From: Hymenopellis radicata
Taxonomy: Eukaryota; Basidiomycota; Agaricomycetes; Agaricales; Physalacriaceae
Length of the DNA: 20,060 nt
NCBI GenBank assembly: GCA_015501595.1
Contig: JADNRX010000850.1
Coordinates: forward strand, 1-20,060
Direction: 5' to 3'
Made by a program: the position numbers and the translations under genes. The first letter of the stretch is position 1. The number at the start of each line of letters is the position of its first letter. The notes under the pieces were generated by a model. The model was not told the origin of the DNA. It made no database searches and was given only the letters and a program-made list of their open reading frames with translations. This document shows, piece after piece, positions 1 to 9,113 of the stretch.

Positions 1-110
1 CTACTCATATCTCACCTTAAGTGGATTCCACTCACAGTCCCTTCTGAAAGATCGGATCTATCAGATTCTATTCATTTCCGCGTCCACAAGGAACGGAAAC
101 CCTGGCTAAC

Positions 111-3100
111 TTATCTTCCGTCATTCGGAGATTTCACGGCATTTTCTATCCACTCGAGCAAGACGGAATCACTCAACAGGCCTAGGTCAAGCAATTCTTT
201 GAAAAAGAGGGCCAGAATCAAGTTGGAGGCTTTTCTTTCCTGGTGCCTTCCCGCTGTCTTTGAGATCTCTTCATCCAAGAGGACGAATTCGATAAAGTTA
301 AGGATATAGACGTGGGCAAGCAGATTTCCCGCCAAGGGCTTGCCTTTATCCCTTGTCAATAGCTTGCAGACCACATGATCTCCAACGCTCGTCCTAAGCT
401 TTTGACATATACGTCCTCCCATTCTAACCCAAGCGATTTCCGTGATAGACTTCTGCACGACTGCGCCGACAACAGTCCATAAGACGGGAAACCCATCAAG
501 GTCCTCCGGACTGTTAGCCCAGGCAACAATCTGGCCCGAGATGGTGTCGAGGTTCTCTGGAGTGACTTGGTTCAGAAGAGCCTGCAGGGCAGATTCGACG
601 ACCTTCTGCCTCTCAGAGGTGTAAATCTCCTCCGGATCTATGGCCGGCGGCGCAGGCGAGACTGCGTCCCTATGCGCGGAATCCTGCGGCTCAGGGCTCA
701 CAGTCGCGGTGCTCTGAGGAATGGGATCGTCCTTCTCCTCCGTAATACCCCCATTCTGTACGGTCAGCCGGCTAGACGGACGAGAGTTCGTGGTGGTCAT
801 AGCTCGGAATGGGGACAAGGGAGAAGATGCATTAAGTCTGAACGACGACCGCACAATGGAAACCCTTCCTGTGTGCGACTTGCCAGAGAATCCGCTCAGT
901 CGAGTAGTGATTTCTTCAAGCCGCTTCTGCTTCGCCTGTAGCTCCGCGCGAAGATCGGCAACCTCTGGATCTTCGGTAAAGTATTCCTTCAAACGCGTCG
1001 AAGAGCCCTCTGTGTCGACGCCCAGGCCTCGGACCAAGGCTGCGTTGACGCGCGAGGAGAGTGCAATCAAGCCATCGTAGTTGAGAGCACGGGGAACATT
1101 GTCGATTATACGCTTTGCGTTCAAAATCAGACTAGCATGTTCGAGCAAGCGCGGTGTATCTTACCTTGTACGCCACTTGGAAGTACGCACGGACCTCGGC
1201 CATCAATACGATTTCTGGACTTGCAGCGTCAGCCGGTTGATCCTGTAAGTCCATTAGTAAGATAAAATACGAGGAAAGGACTGGCGTTGACTGACATTTT
1301 CGTCAGGCGTCGCTTTTGACCTTTCCTCTTGGTACTTCTTCAAGTACTTTTCGCGGTATGACTCCAGATAGTGCGTATTTAGCGTGAATGGGTGGTGTTC
1401 GAGCTCAAGTAGCCACTGCAGATGCTTGGCGGCATTCACCTGAATTTTGTTCAAGAGCTCGTTGACGACGTCGCTAGAAGAAGAAGCGTCAGCCATCCTC
1501 CGGGCATGAGGGCTTATAAACCGACGTTACGCTCTCCTTCAAATTCGCAAAGCGTCCAAATGTCTGCTCGATCTTGACGTCCAGCAGCTCGCCCAGGCGA
1601 AGGAAAACGGCCTCGGCGCACGCCTCGACAAAGTGAGGCCAATCTTCGAGACATTGGCGGATGAGGTGCGCTTTGGCGTCGAATGGTACATCAAAGGGAA
1701 GCTCCCGCGTAATATGACTGTAATGTGATGCGTCAATATGTGGAAGCAGGAAGGAGGAAATATTTCACTTCTTGATAAAGACTTGCACGTCCTTCGCGCT
1801 CCTAGGCCGTTCCAAAGATGAATCCGCAGTGTCATTGACTGTGAAATCGGGTGTTGTTTCCTTGATATGCTCCCTGAACAAATCGTAGGTCGCTCGACAG
1901 TGCTGCATTACGGACGGTTCGTGGATGGAACCGCCAACACAGTCTGAGATCGATTTCTCGAACTGGCCGATGAGACGCAGCAATTCAGAGAGGATGTTAT
2001 CTGAGGGCGGCTTCGGGAGGCTGCTCAACTCATCGCGAGCTTGGCGAAGTGAGGCTAGGGAACGACTTCGCAAATCGGGTAACCTGTAAAGCGGTCCTAA
2101 GCAAGGCGGGGAAAGCTAGGAAAGAAACGCACGCTTCGCTGATGCGCTCAGTCAAGAGCTTGCTTAAGTGACTAGTCAGATGAGGGACACCGACACGCGA
2201 TTTTATTGTCTGAAGGACGTTCCTCCAAGGCAAGGTGTTGGCAAAGTACGACGCTTCACGCTTCCGAGCCTCAGCATGAGCTAGATCCTCTAGAAGCTCC
2301 TGTGGGCCCGGTTGCTTTGTCACAAAGTAGCCATGATGAAGGCGGTGTTTTCGACCGTGGAGAATATCTAGCCAGCCGCTTTCTTCACCGGGTTGCAGCG
2401 TGTCAGGTTTAGTCAGGACGCCTACACATATTTCATGGATTCAAATTGAAGTCCATGGCGAGCAGATCGTAACGTCACTTACCAACGGTCCGAAGTCCTT
2501 GAGGATCGACCTCCTTCGCGAGGAGGGCCGCTGATTGGTTTTGAATGTCATCTGTTTCCCGTCAGTAGGCGTCTAAAGTGGAAGCTATGAATAGCATACC
2601 GCGCATCGTGATGGTGAGAAGGATTAAAGCGTTTCCAGTAATGTGATCCAGGATGAGATTGCGCACAAGGTCAATAACGTCGCGCTCCTCGTTAGATACC
2701 AGCCCTAACAATTTCATGAATCAGAAGAGAACGAATAAATGCGCGCTTTGATGCTCACCTGGTAAGTCGATGAACGATAGATCCGGGACATCGGGCCCAG
2801 ACACATCGACACAGACAACGTTTGGCGAGAAGGATACCTCGTTTTCAAGCATTGATTTATCTTTGAAGCCAGTGGCCTCGAACTGAGTAGCCGACGTGCT
2901 GGGATTGAGAACCGCCATTTGCGCACGTCGTAACATATCCTCAAGCTCGTTCTTGCTATAAATAGTGGGCCCAAACTTTTGCTCCAGCACGTTGGGCAGC
3001 CGATTCCCGGTCTTGCTCTTTTCAAACCTAAGGTATATCTGAGAGCGCCACGCACTCTCGGAATGGGACAGACGGAACTCCATGGGACATCTGTTGAATG

Positions 3101-3471
3101 AGATATAGATATAGATTCGTGACGAGCGTTGATAGCAGACCTGGTGCACGTTCCGGCTGCACGAGGTACTTTGATCTGCAAACGGACAGAAAGCTCGTTG
3201 TAAAGGTTTCCGACGACAAAAGACAAAGGACGTACATCGGCGATGGCCTCAACAAGAGAACTCTTTCCAGCAGATTGATTTCCAATGACGGCGATGCGGG
3301 GCAGATCAATCTCGGCGTCAGCTCTAGGACAAGTTCAGCTTGCACAGCAAACTCGCGAGAAACTGGGTACGAACCGAGAGCCCTGAGATCCTTGACGAGA
3401 TTAATCATCTCGCGTGAGCGCTGAGCATAATCTGAGCCGGCGAGCGCGGCGGTGGCATCCCAATCAGTCAT
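111..3471 (-). CDS. Mx/Drp-type dynamin GTPase with C-terminal eIF4G-type MIF4G domain (copy A)
   Basis: Large GTPase that should self-assemble on membranes and hydrolyse GTP. Twelve exons join into about 926 residues. Visible in order: a P-loop GNQSAGKSS near residue 47, the dynamin signature VPRAAGTCTRCPMEFRL, switch II DLPG, the G4 motif VLTKPD, the helical middle region, and a GED starting near VRAYFQVAYKRIIDNVPRA. No PH domain is evident, as in Mx and fungal soluble dynamins. After a Ser/Pro-rich linker comes ALQALLNQVTPENLDTISGQ and ICQKL, matching the eIF4G MIF4G domain, followed by KGKPLAG and ALFFKELLDLGLLSD. The protein stops at 111, short of the last third of a MIF4G domain. Start ATG is at 3471 and the same ATG is conserved in copy B. 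The exon 1 donor has lost one base relative to copy B, so one of two alternative splice choices is needed to stay in frame. Introns are inferred from GT-AG sites and from copy B. Confidence 0.9.
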
Positions 3472-3702
3472 ATCCAGTGGTGCCGAAAGATTGCAGAGAA
3501 CAGAAAGCGGTGCAGGTTCTTAGTGAAAAGCGGTGCAAAGACGTAGCGGGGTATTCTAGAGTCGGATGAGGAAGCCTGAAAGAGTACTGAGATGAATTCT
3601 ATAGTTACAGGTGTAAAAACGCTCTTCGATGGTGGAAGCTGTGAAGCAAGGCTGGTCAGGCGGACTACGGTCCCGTCATCAACTCATCAGTACAGTCACG
3701 TG
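365..3702 (-). repeat. Left arm of large inverted duplication (dynamin copy A)
   Basis: Reverse-complementing this stretch aligns it base for base, introns included, with 8907-12200. Introns such as the ones after exons 3, 4 and 10 are nearly unchanged, so this was a genomic duplication rather than retroposition. Similarity fades in the promoter near the CACGTG at 3697-3702. At the other end it stops being recognisable at the nucleotide level inside the MIF4G coding part. Boundaries are by eye. Confidence 0.85.
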
Positions 3703-3942
3703 GTATGCACGTCCTCCGTCGCGTACTGCTGGCCTTACTCAAGTCTTGCTATAGCGCGTTGTGTCACTGTGTTGACAAAAGCACTAGTCTCGGCTTGCCT
3801 GGACTCTTCCAGGGAGTGTGGTCCCCAAAGCCCCAATCAGGACCTGTTCAATCATATTCCTTCTAGAAGTGACATCCATGACAGACGACATCGAAATATG
3901 TGGTGGTCCTATCAGCGAGGCTGCTATTAGAGTCATCCCAAT
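3472..3942 (-). promoter_or_regulatory. Promoter region of dynamin copy A
   Basis: No coding sequence is supported here. The first 230 bases upstream of the ATG (to about 3702) match the promoter of copy B in patches: around the CACGTG at 3697-3702, around 3638-3655 (TTCCACC and TTTTACAC-like blocks on the minus strand), and nearly continuously from about 3575 to the ATG. The block that reads CTATAATACC in copy B reads CTAGAATACC here (about 3551-3560, minus strand), so any TATA-like element is weaker. From 3703 to 3942 I see nothing I can name. Confidence 0.45.
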
Positions 3943-4850
3943 CTATGTTAAATCAAGACATCTGCTCACCTGTATCAGAATGCAGGTAACCTCGTAAGTT
4001 CCGTGATCCATTTCACAAAGAATGTTGAATGTCGGGGGCATCAACGCTCGTCGTGAGTTAGGTTGGGAATCTGATCTACTTGTACGTTTTTGCGATGCGC
4101 AGAGGGCAAGGAGGAGTGCAGCGACAGGGTATCCCGATGACGAGTCAGTCAATTCTCGCCCGGACCGCCCAACAGCTTCCAAAGAAAATTGAGTTTCAAG
4201 GAAAGAAGATTAAGTTTGAAGGCACGTACAAGGCATCCCATTCGCTCTGATGTACGTGGACCGTGATTATAGCGGCCACAGAACCAGGCAGAGCTATCGG
4301 AACGTTCGCCGTCACCCATACATCTAACTCTGCCTGCAATACGTCCGCGGTCGCGAAGTTTGAACGCGTTGTGGCGAACAGCATCGTCGGAGAAGAAGGC
4401 AGTACTGCCAGATCAAGAGCCTGCTAGACCCAGATTGATGGAGGTGGGACGTTGGTTTCAGCTCGGAACGGGCTAAGTAGGATTGATGGTAGTCGATACA
4501 TTCGTCCAGATCCAGAAGGAGTCGTACTTGAAGGCTGGACACTAGATCAAGCATGAATCAAGTAGCAGTTTAGCCTGGTACTTGGCAGATTAATAGAAGT
4601 TACAGAGTCGTCCTGTAAACAAGAATTGATCATCAACGAAAATTTGCCCATTGAATTGACGCACTACTAAAACGTGATGGCGTACTAGTATTAGCGCTGA
4701 GAAGCGATCGGCGTCAGACTCAAACGCGTCTGTGACTGATTTACGCGACACGGTGTTCGGTGTTCCAATGACTGTGATTGGCGCTGCGCTTCTTGAGAGA
4801 TTGGTGGCATGCTGGAGGAACGAGTAGAAGTGTGTCCACGTGTCGATCAC
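3943..4850 (-). CDS. Unrecognised, possibly decayed spliced gene
   Basis: Three coding-like stretches follow each other on the minus strand in different frames. The first (4850-4590) includes the protein-like segment APITVIGTPNTVSRKSV and RFSALILVRHHVLVVRQ. The second (from about 4420 to 4196) includes AVLPSSPTMLFATTRSNF and ALPGSVAAIITVHVHQSEWD. The third (4182-3943) ends after MPPTFNILCEMDHGTYEV. Candidate GT-AG introns could link them, for example an acceptor near 4417, but no single chain of exons is convincing. The reading frame at 4850 opens on GTG, not ATG, so the 5' end is missing or lies in an upstream exon I could not find. I do not recognise the family. It may be a relic inside the duplication spacer. 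Confidence 0.3.
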
Positions 4851-5204
4851 GATCGAAAAAAATGAAACGGAGTCAGGCAGTTTCCTTCTTTCTCTCTGTC
4901 GTCCGAGTCCTGCGCAAATGAACTAACAATTATCGCTCGAGTCTGCCCTCCGACTTTTCCAGAAGGGCACGAGGATGGGATGGCTGTGCGTTCCAACTTG
5001 GGGTTTGGAGGCTGTACAGTCCTACGCGCTTCTATAAGGACAAGGATGTCATAAGACTGACTGACTACGACAGGAACAAGCTGCCGTCGTCGTCATCACA
5101 GGTTTCATTCCTCCGCTCACTGTCTATTTGCCAGTGATCCACCTCACTTGCCTACGCTCTCGAATACTGCGCGTAACTGCGGCCAACACCGAGCCGAATT
5201 TATC
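4851..5204. other. Intergenic region upstream of the Bud6-like gene
   Basis: No gene is supported. It holds a CT-rich tract around 4880-4905 and presumably the 5' untranslated region and promoter of the plus-strand gene starting at 5205. I see no clear TATA box. Confidence 0.4.
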
Positions 5205-5834
5205 ATGGACCCGAATCAGCATCAGCTTCCATACTACCATCAGCATCAGCCATATGACTACTATGCTAATCTCGAACCACCACCATCAATGACCATCAAC
5301 TCTCAGCAAAACGGCGGTACGGTGAGTGTCTGTGCTAGTGAGATGATCAAGTCCACTGACGGTTGCTCTGACTTACTTGCGCGTCGTTATATAACCCTCC
5401 TCACTTCGATTATCATATTCCACCATGGCCACTACTCCAAACCCACTATTCGCATTCTCACCCAACCGCGACCCCAGCCCGACGTGCCCACCGCCGTGCA
5501 GAACCTCCTGCTTTCCACTAAATCCCTGCAATCATCTCTCTCACTCTGGGCCCAGTCCCGCACGACCGATGCCGCTGTATCCGACGTTTACGTCCAGATC
5601 GGCACGGCCTTCAATGCCACGATACGCGCGTTCTCCGCGTATGGTATCGACCTGAGTGATCTGCATGACATCCCGACGGAACTGCGCGTCGTTCTGGAAG
5701 GCTGTCTGGCGGAAGAGCCGAGCGAGGAGGTACTCGCGCTATATATGCCGCAGGTCCGCAAGGTCATCTGGAAACTCCTAAAAGGGCTGCAAGCGCGCCA
5801 GGAAGTGTGGAGGAGGTTTAATGGTGGAGGTTAA
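5205..5834 (+). CDS. Small protein resembling the Bud6/Aip3 N-terminal domain
   Basis: Likely cytoskeleton or polarity related if the match holds, since Bud6/Aip3 binds actin and formin at growth sites. The His/Gln/Tyr-rich start MDPNQHQLPYYHQHQ begins at ATG 5205. A probable intron at 5322-5477 (GTGAGT donor, CCCCAG acceptor, 156 bases) joins directly to PDVPTAVQNLLLSTKSLQ. The intron is a multiple of three and has no stop, so retention would also stay open. The conserved part reads VSDVYVQIGTAFNATIRAF, GIDLSDLHDIPTELRVVLE, then ALYMPQVRKVIWKLLKGLQ. This recalls the Bud6/Aip3 N-terminal signature (VSDVYVxLG, GID-x-SDL-x-D-x-P, LL-x-GLKxKQ). The spliced product is about 157 residues, far shorter than full Bud6, so it would be a stand-alone N-terminal domain. 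Family assignment is from memory of the motif pattern and is moderately sure. Confidence 0.65.
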   Translation: MDPNQHQLPYYHQHQPYDYYANLEPPPSMTINSQQNGGTVSVCASEMIKSTDGCSDLLARRYITLLTSIIIFHHGHYSKPTIRILTQPRPQPDVPTAVQNLLLSTKSLQSSLSLWAQSRTTDAAVSDVYVQIGTAFNATIRAFSAYGIDLSDLHDIPTELRVVLEGCLAEEPSEEVLALYMPQVRKVIWKLLKGLQARQEVWRRFNGGG

Positions 5835-6098
5835 AAGAGGTAGGTATTCATCGTGTCTAGAGATGCCTACGCGTATTTATTCCGCCCTAGTTCATGGTCT
5901 TGTCTCTGCAAGCCGGACGCGTGCAGTGGATGTATTTTTAGCTAGGGCCCTGTAATGGTGTCCGAAATTATTTTGTAGACTAATTATACCAGTAGATCCA
6001 GCCTTACGAGCCGGCCGTCTAGTACACCTGTATATATGGTATCCGAAGCCTGTTGAACACTGACAGGAAACATATTGTTACATTTGACGCATCGTATG
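5835..6098. other. Convergent intergenic region (3' ends)
   Basis: Lies between the 3' ends of the Bud6-like gene (+) and the first F-box-like gene (-). AT-rich patches near 5930-5990 and 6060-6085 suit 3' untranslated and polyadenylation sequence on both strands, but no definite signal can be assigned. Confidence 0.35.
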
Positions 6099-7071
6099 TC
6101 AAATTCCTCCGGCCTTCAATCCTTGAACGTAACTCTCCGCAAACTGTTCCGCTTCCGTCCACCACTCCAGTTGCTTCCTACGATGTCGTCTGCTGTCCCT
6201 GCCTTCGTAATGGATGAGATTGGGTAACGAAGGAAAACGGAAGGAAGGATGAGCTAAGACTACAACACGGGGGTCTTTGAGCGCTCTGAGCGCCCGGTTC
6301 AGCGGATTGTAAGTCTTATCCACTGCCCCGCTAACCGATTGAATCTTGTAGACGCAGAGTTTCACTATCTTGGGCAGTGGTTCCTCCAACAACCTGAAGA
6401 CGTGATCGTCCCCGAAGAGCTGACAATTCAGGTTGATATGGGTGAGGCATGGAAATCGAGCAAAGAATCCGCCATCAGTCATCCAACGAGCGAGTTGACT
6501 TGACTTGCAGTGGAGGCGAGTGATGGAGGTGGGAAGGGCGTGGAAGTCGATAGCAATCATATTGGGGGCGAGTGACCTGAACATAAAGTGCAGGACAGCG
6601 TGTAGCGACGAAGCTGGGTCGGCGCCGTGCATGGATTCGGGATTCGGGATGGCGTCCTTCTGCTCAGAATGATATCCAAACGAGGTCAGTCCTGTACACG
6701 TAGCAATGATGGCTTCAATGGCATGCTTTAGGTCCGTGCACTCATTCTTGTCGCATGAGCTGTCGATGTACAGGGCTTTCACAGTGCGCTGAAAGAACAT
6801 CGCGTCTCTGCTCTGCCGGGATTTCATCGACGCCAGGAACGCATTGGCATTTCGGATGTCGATATGGATTCTACGGTAGAGGATGAGATCCACGCTGATG
6901 GGAACGTCGTCAGTACGATCTAAAGTGAGGCGGCATTGACGGTATGTACCCGTTTCTGAAAGCGCGAGATACGAGCGCGAGGGAGAGGGCTGTGGCGATG
7001 TCATCTGGTGCCGCCATCTCACAGATCAGGTTCCCCACTTCGAGCGGCATACTGCTCAAACTTTCGGCCAT
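6099..7071 (-). pseudogene. F-box-like protein 1, frameshifted after the F-box
   Basis: Paralogue of the gene at 7368-8328. F-box-like proteins usually recruit substrates to SCF ubiquitin ligases. ATG 7071 opens MAESLSSMPLEVGNLICEM and SLALVSRAFRNG, an F-box-like start. The rest is in another frame and is open for about 300 codons: TYRQCRLTLDR, VDLILYRRIHIDI, IIATCTGLTSFGY, TDGGFFARFPCLTHINL, VVVLAHPSFRFPSLPNL, and AESYVQGLKAGGI at the end. Both frames align to the paralogue, so the break lies near 6950-6970. A GT-AG pair there would leave a 30-base intron and does not restore frame, so an indel is the simplest reading. If the ATG at 7022 in the second frame is used, the product lacks the F-box. 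An upstream in-frame ATG exists at 7161. Confidence 0.6.
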
Positions 7072-7367
7072 GGGGGCGGAGCAGGGGGATAAAGAATGTA
7101 CGACGCTCCGTACGTTTTCTTTTGGAGCATCAGCGTCAGCGGAAAGAACGAATAAAGGCAAGCCCCCTTTTTTTCTGAGTCATGTCTCATGGAAAGTAAA
7201 ATTCCGACTCGAGACAGATACAAATACTTACCCGATTCTCGTAGCACGGTACAAAGTGACGGCATGCGCACTAAGCAAACCATCGACCAAGGTGAGATAG
7301 AAGACCAACGGGCAAGGCAAGCTACTGTTGCATTGAAAGACGACAGTATTGCAAAAAATCCTTTAAC

Positions 7368-8328
7368 CTAAACCGAGGCTTTCAGTCCTTGAACATAATT
7401 GAGGGCAAACTGTTCCGTTTCCGCCCAATTCGGCGGTTGATTCCTACCATGGTAACTACTGCAATTACGTGGATAGCGATAGAGATTAGGGAGCGAGGGG
7501 AAACGGAAGGAAGGATGAGCTAGGACTAGGATACGAGGATCTTTAAGTTGTCGAAGCACCTGGCTGAGCCGAACGTAGGTATCTTGTGTTGGGCCACGAA
7601 CAAACGAATCTCGACAACGAGGAGTTTGATTGGCATGGGAAGTGGGTTGTCTAAAAGCGAAAAGAGATGACAGTCCTCGTCGAGTGTACACGGCATGTGG
7701 ATGTACGCGAGAAGGGGAAAACGATCGAAGAATCCGCCTTCGACGATCCAATGAGCCATCTGACTGGAGGTGCAATGGAGGTGGACGATTGAGGGAGGAA
7801 TGGTGTGGACGTCGACATGGCGCATCTTGGTGTGCGGAAGGGAGATAGCTACGCGTAGCAGGGTGGAATTGGTCCAAACTGCAGCGTTTAGATAGTGCAT
7901 TATCTCTCCGAGATGTGCATAAGACCCGTCCTGCATGCCACATCCGAACACTGTTAGGCCCGTGCACACAGCGATAATCTCTTGAATGCTGCTCTTGGGA
8001 TACTCCTCCACCTCTGTAGGCTAAGTGTCGCGTCGATGGACAAGGTTTTGATGGCGCGCTTGAAGAACTCTGGGTTCTTGCGAAGTTTGATCGACAATGC
8101 GAACAGCTTCGCGTTTTGCATGTTGATATGGACTGTGCGGTAAAGGATAGGGTCGACGCTTACGGACGCGATGTCAGGATCGGCAGACAAGGTAGACTGA
8201 GCAGCTGCGTACCATGCTCGAAAGGTCCTAGAAACGAGAGCGAGGGAGAGAGTAGTGCGGACGTCATCTGGCGCCCCCACCATCTCACAAATCAGACTCC
8301 CCACTTCGAACGGCATATTCTCGGCCAT
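7368..8328 (-). pseudogene. F-box-like protein 2, broken by two frameshifts
   Basis: Tandem paralogue of 6099-7071, same strand. ATG 8328 opens MAENMPFEVGSLICEMVGA and SLALVSRTFRAWYAAAQ, an F-box-like motif. Then VDPILYRTVHINMQNAK and IKTLSIDATLSLQ follow in the same frame. The first shift lies near 8010-8020, where similarity to the paralogue moves to EVEEYPKSSIQEIIAVCTG. This frame runs through VEGGFFDRFPLLAYIHM to about 7600. A second shift there moves to LSQVLRQLKDPRILVLAHPS and the end ALNYVQGLKASV at 7368. No short GT-AG intron obviously repairs either site. Relative to its neighbour the C-terminal tail is well kept (HPSFRFPSLPNL in both). Could be a recent pseudogene, or the consensus may carry indel errors. 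Confidence 0.6.
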
Positions 8329-8906
8329 TGTAGAGCGGGCGCGGATGAACGACAGATGTGGCCAGGTAGGGTTTCCAAGCGAATGAGGGCGACGGCAAGA
8401 TGACAAGCTAAGAAAGGGGCAGACACTCCTTTTCTCCTGTTCCGGTCTTTGGCGTCTCATTCAGAAGCAAAGGACCGCGGGTAAAACCGCCAACGGCTGC
8501 TCTGCAACGTGTGGCTGGGCAACAGAACCGGGAGGTTGTACTAACAATGATGCCATTTCTTCCGAGTACTCTGAGACCTCAGGTCGAACGTGAATATCCG
8601 TGAACTTTGTCAGAAGCGAGTCCTACATCACATCGGTCGCAGCCTCCATAATACCTATATCAAACAAAAACCTTTCCCGCGCAATGACCATGTCAAATTC
8701 AACCGTCGCATGCGGCGGCAGGTAGTAGGCCACGTAGTACACAGAGGGCAAGTGGCCAGACTGAACCATCACGCGAGAATAGCAACTCGATTACGGTCCG
8801 TAGCGGTTCAAAGTCTCCATGTGCGTGTCTTGTGTCCAGCGCCTCGTTGCCGTGGCTCTTGATACACTCACCATGGCGTCTTCGCGAAAGGGAGGATGTT
8901 CGTGAT
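8329..8906. other. Upstream region of F-box-like gene 2, with a small orphan reading frame
   Basis: No complete gene is supported. On the minus strand 8623-8769 is a 48-codon ATG frame with protein-like content (LPSVYYVAYYLPPHATVEFD, then IARERFLFDIGIM), preceded by a GTGAGT donor-like site at about 8874. It may be the last exon of a lost gene. The rest should hold the promoter of the F-box-like gene (-). Confidence 0.25.
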
Positions 8907-9113
8907 CACGTGTCTTCAGTGATGTTGTGACGACGACACGTAACGCCTGACTTGCTTCACAACTTCCACCACTGTAGAACGTTTTACACGTGTTGCTCTG
9001 GCCCTCCAGGATTCTTCATCCGACTCTATAATACCCCGCTACGTCTTTGCACCGCTTTTCACTAGGAACGCGCACCGCCTTCTGTCCTCTGGAATCTTTC
9101 TGCGCCACTGGAT
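8907..9113 (+). promoter_or_regulatory. Promoter region of dynamin copy B
   Basis: Conserved with the promoter of copy A. It holds a CACGTG at 8907-8912, a shared block ending TTGCTTCACA near 8952-8961, and a TATA-like CTATAATACC at about 9024-9033, roughly 85 bases before the ATG. In copy A the TATA-like block is altered to CTAGAATACC. CACGTG is the usual core for bHLH factors in fungi; binding here is inference. Confidence 0.5.

Noticed and set aside
442..1080. Plus-strand open frames overlapping dynamin copy A
   Set aside because: They are antisense shadows of the GED/MIF4G exon, which has strong family similarity on the minus strand.
4590..4850. Treating the frame from 4850 as a complete gene
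   Set aside because: It begins with GTG, which is not a normal start in fungi, and continues open upstream without an ATG.
6924..6953. A 30-base GT-AG intron that might explain the frame change in F-box-like gene 1
   Set aside because: It is too short for this genome, and joining the flanks leads to a stop.
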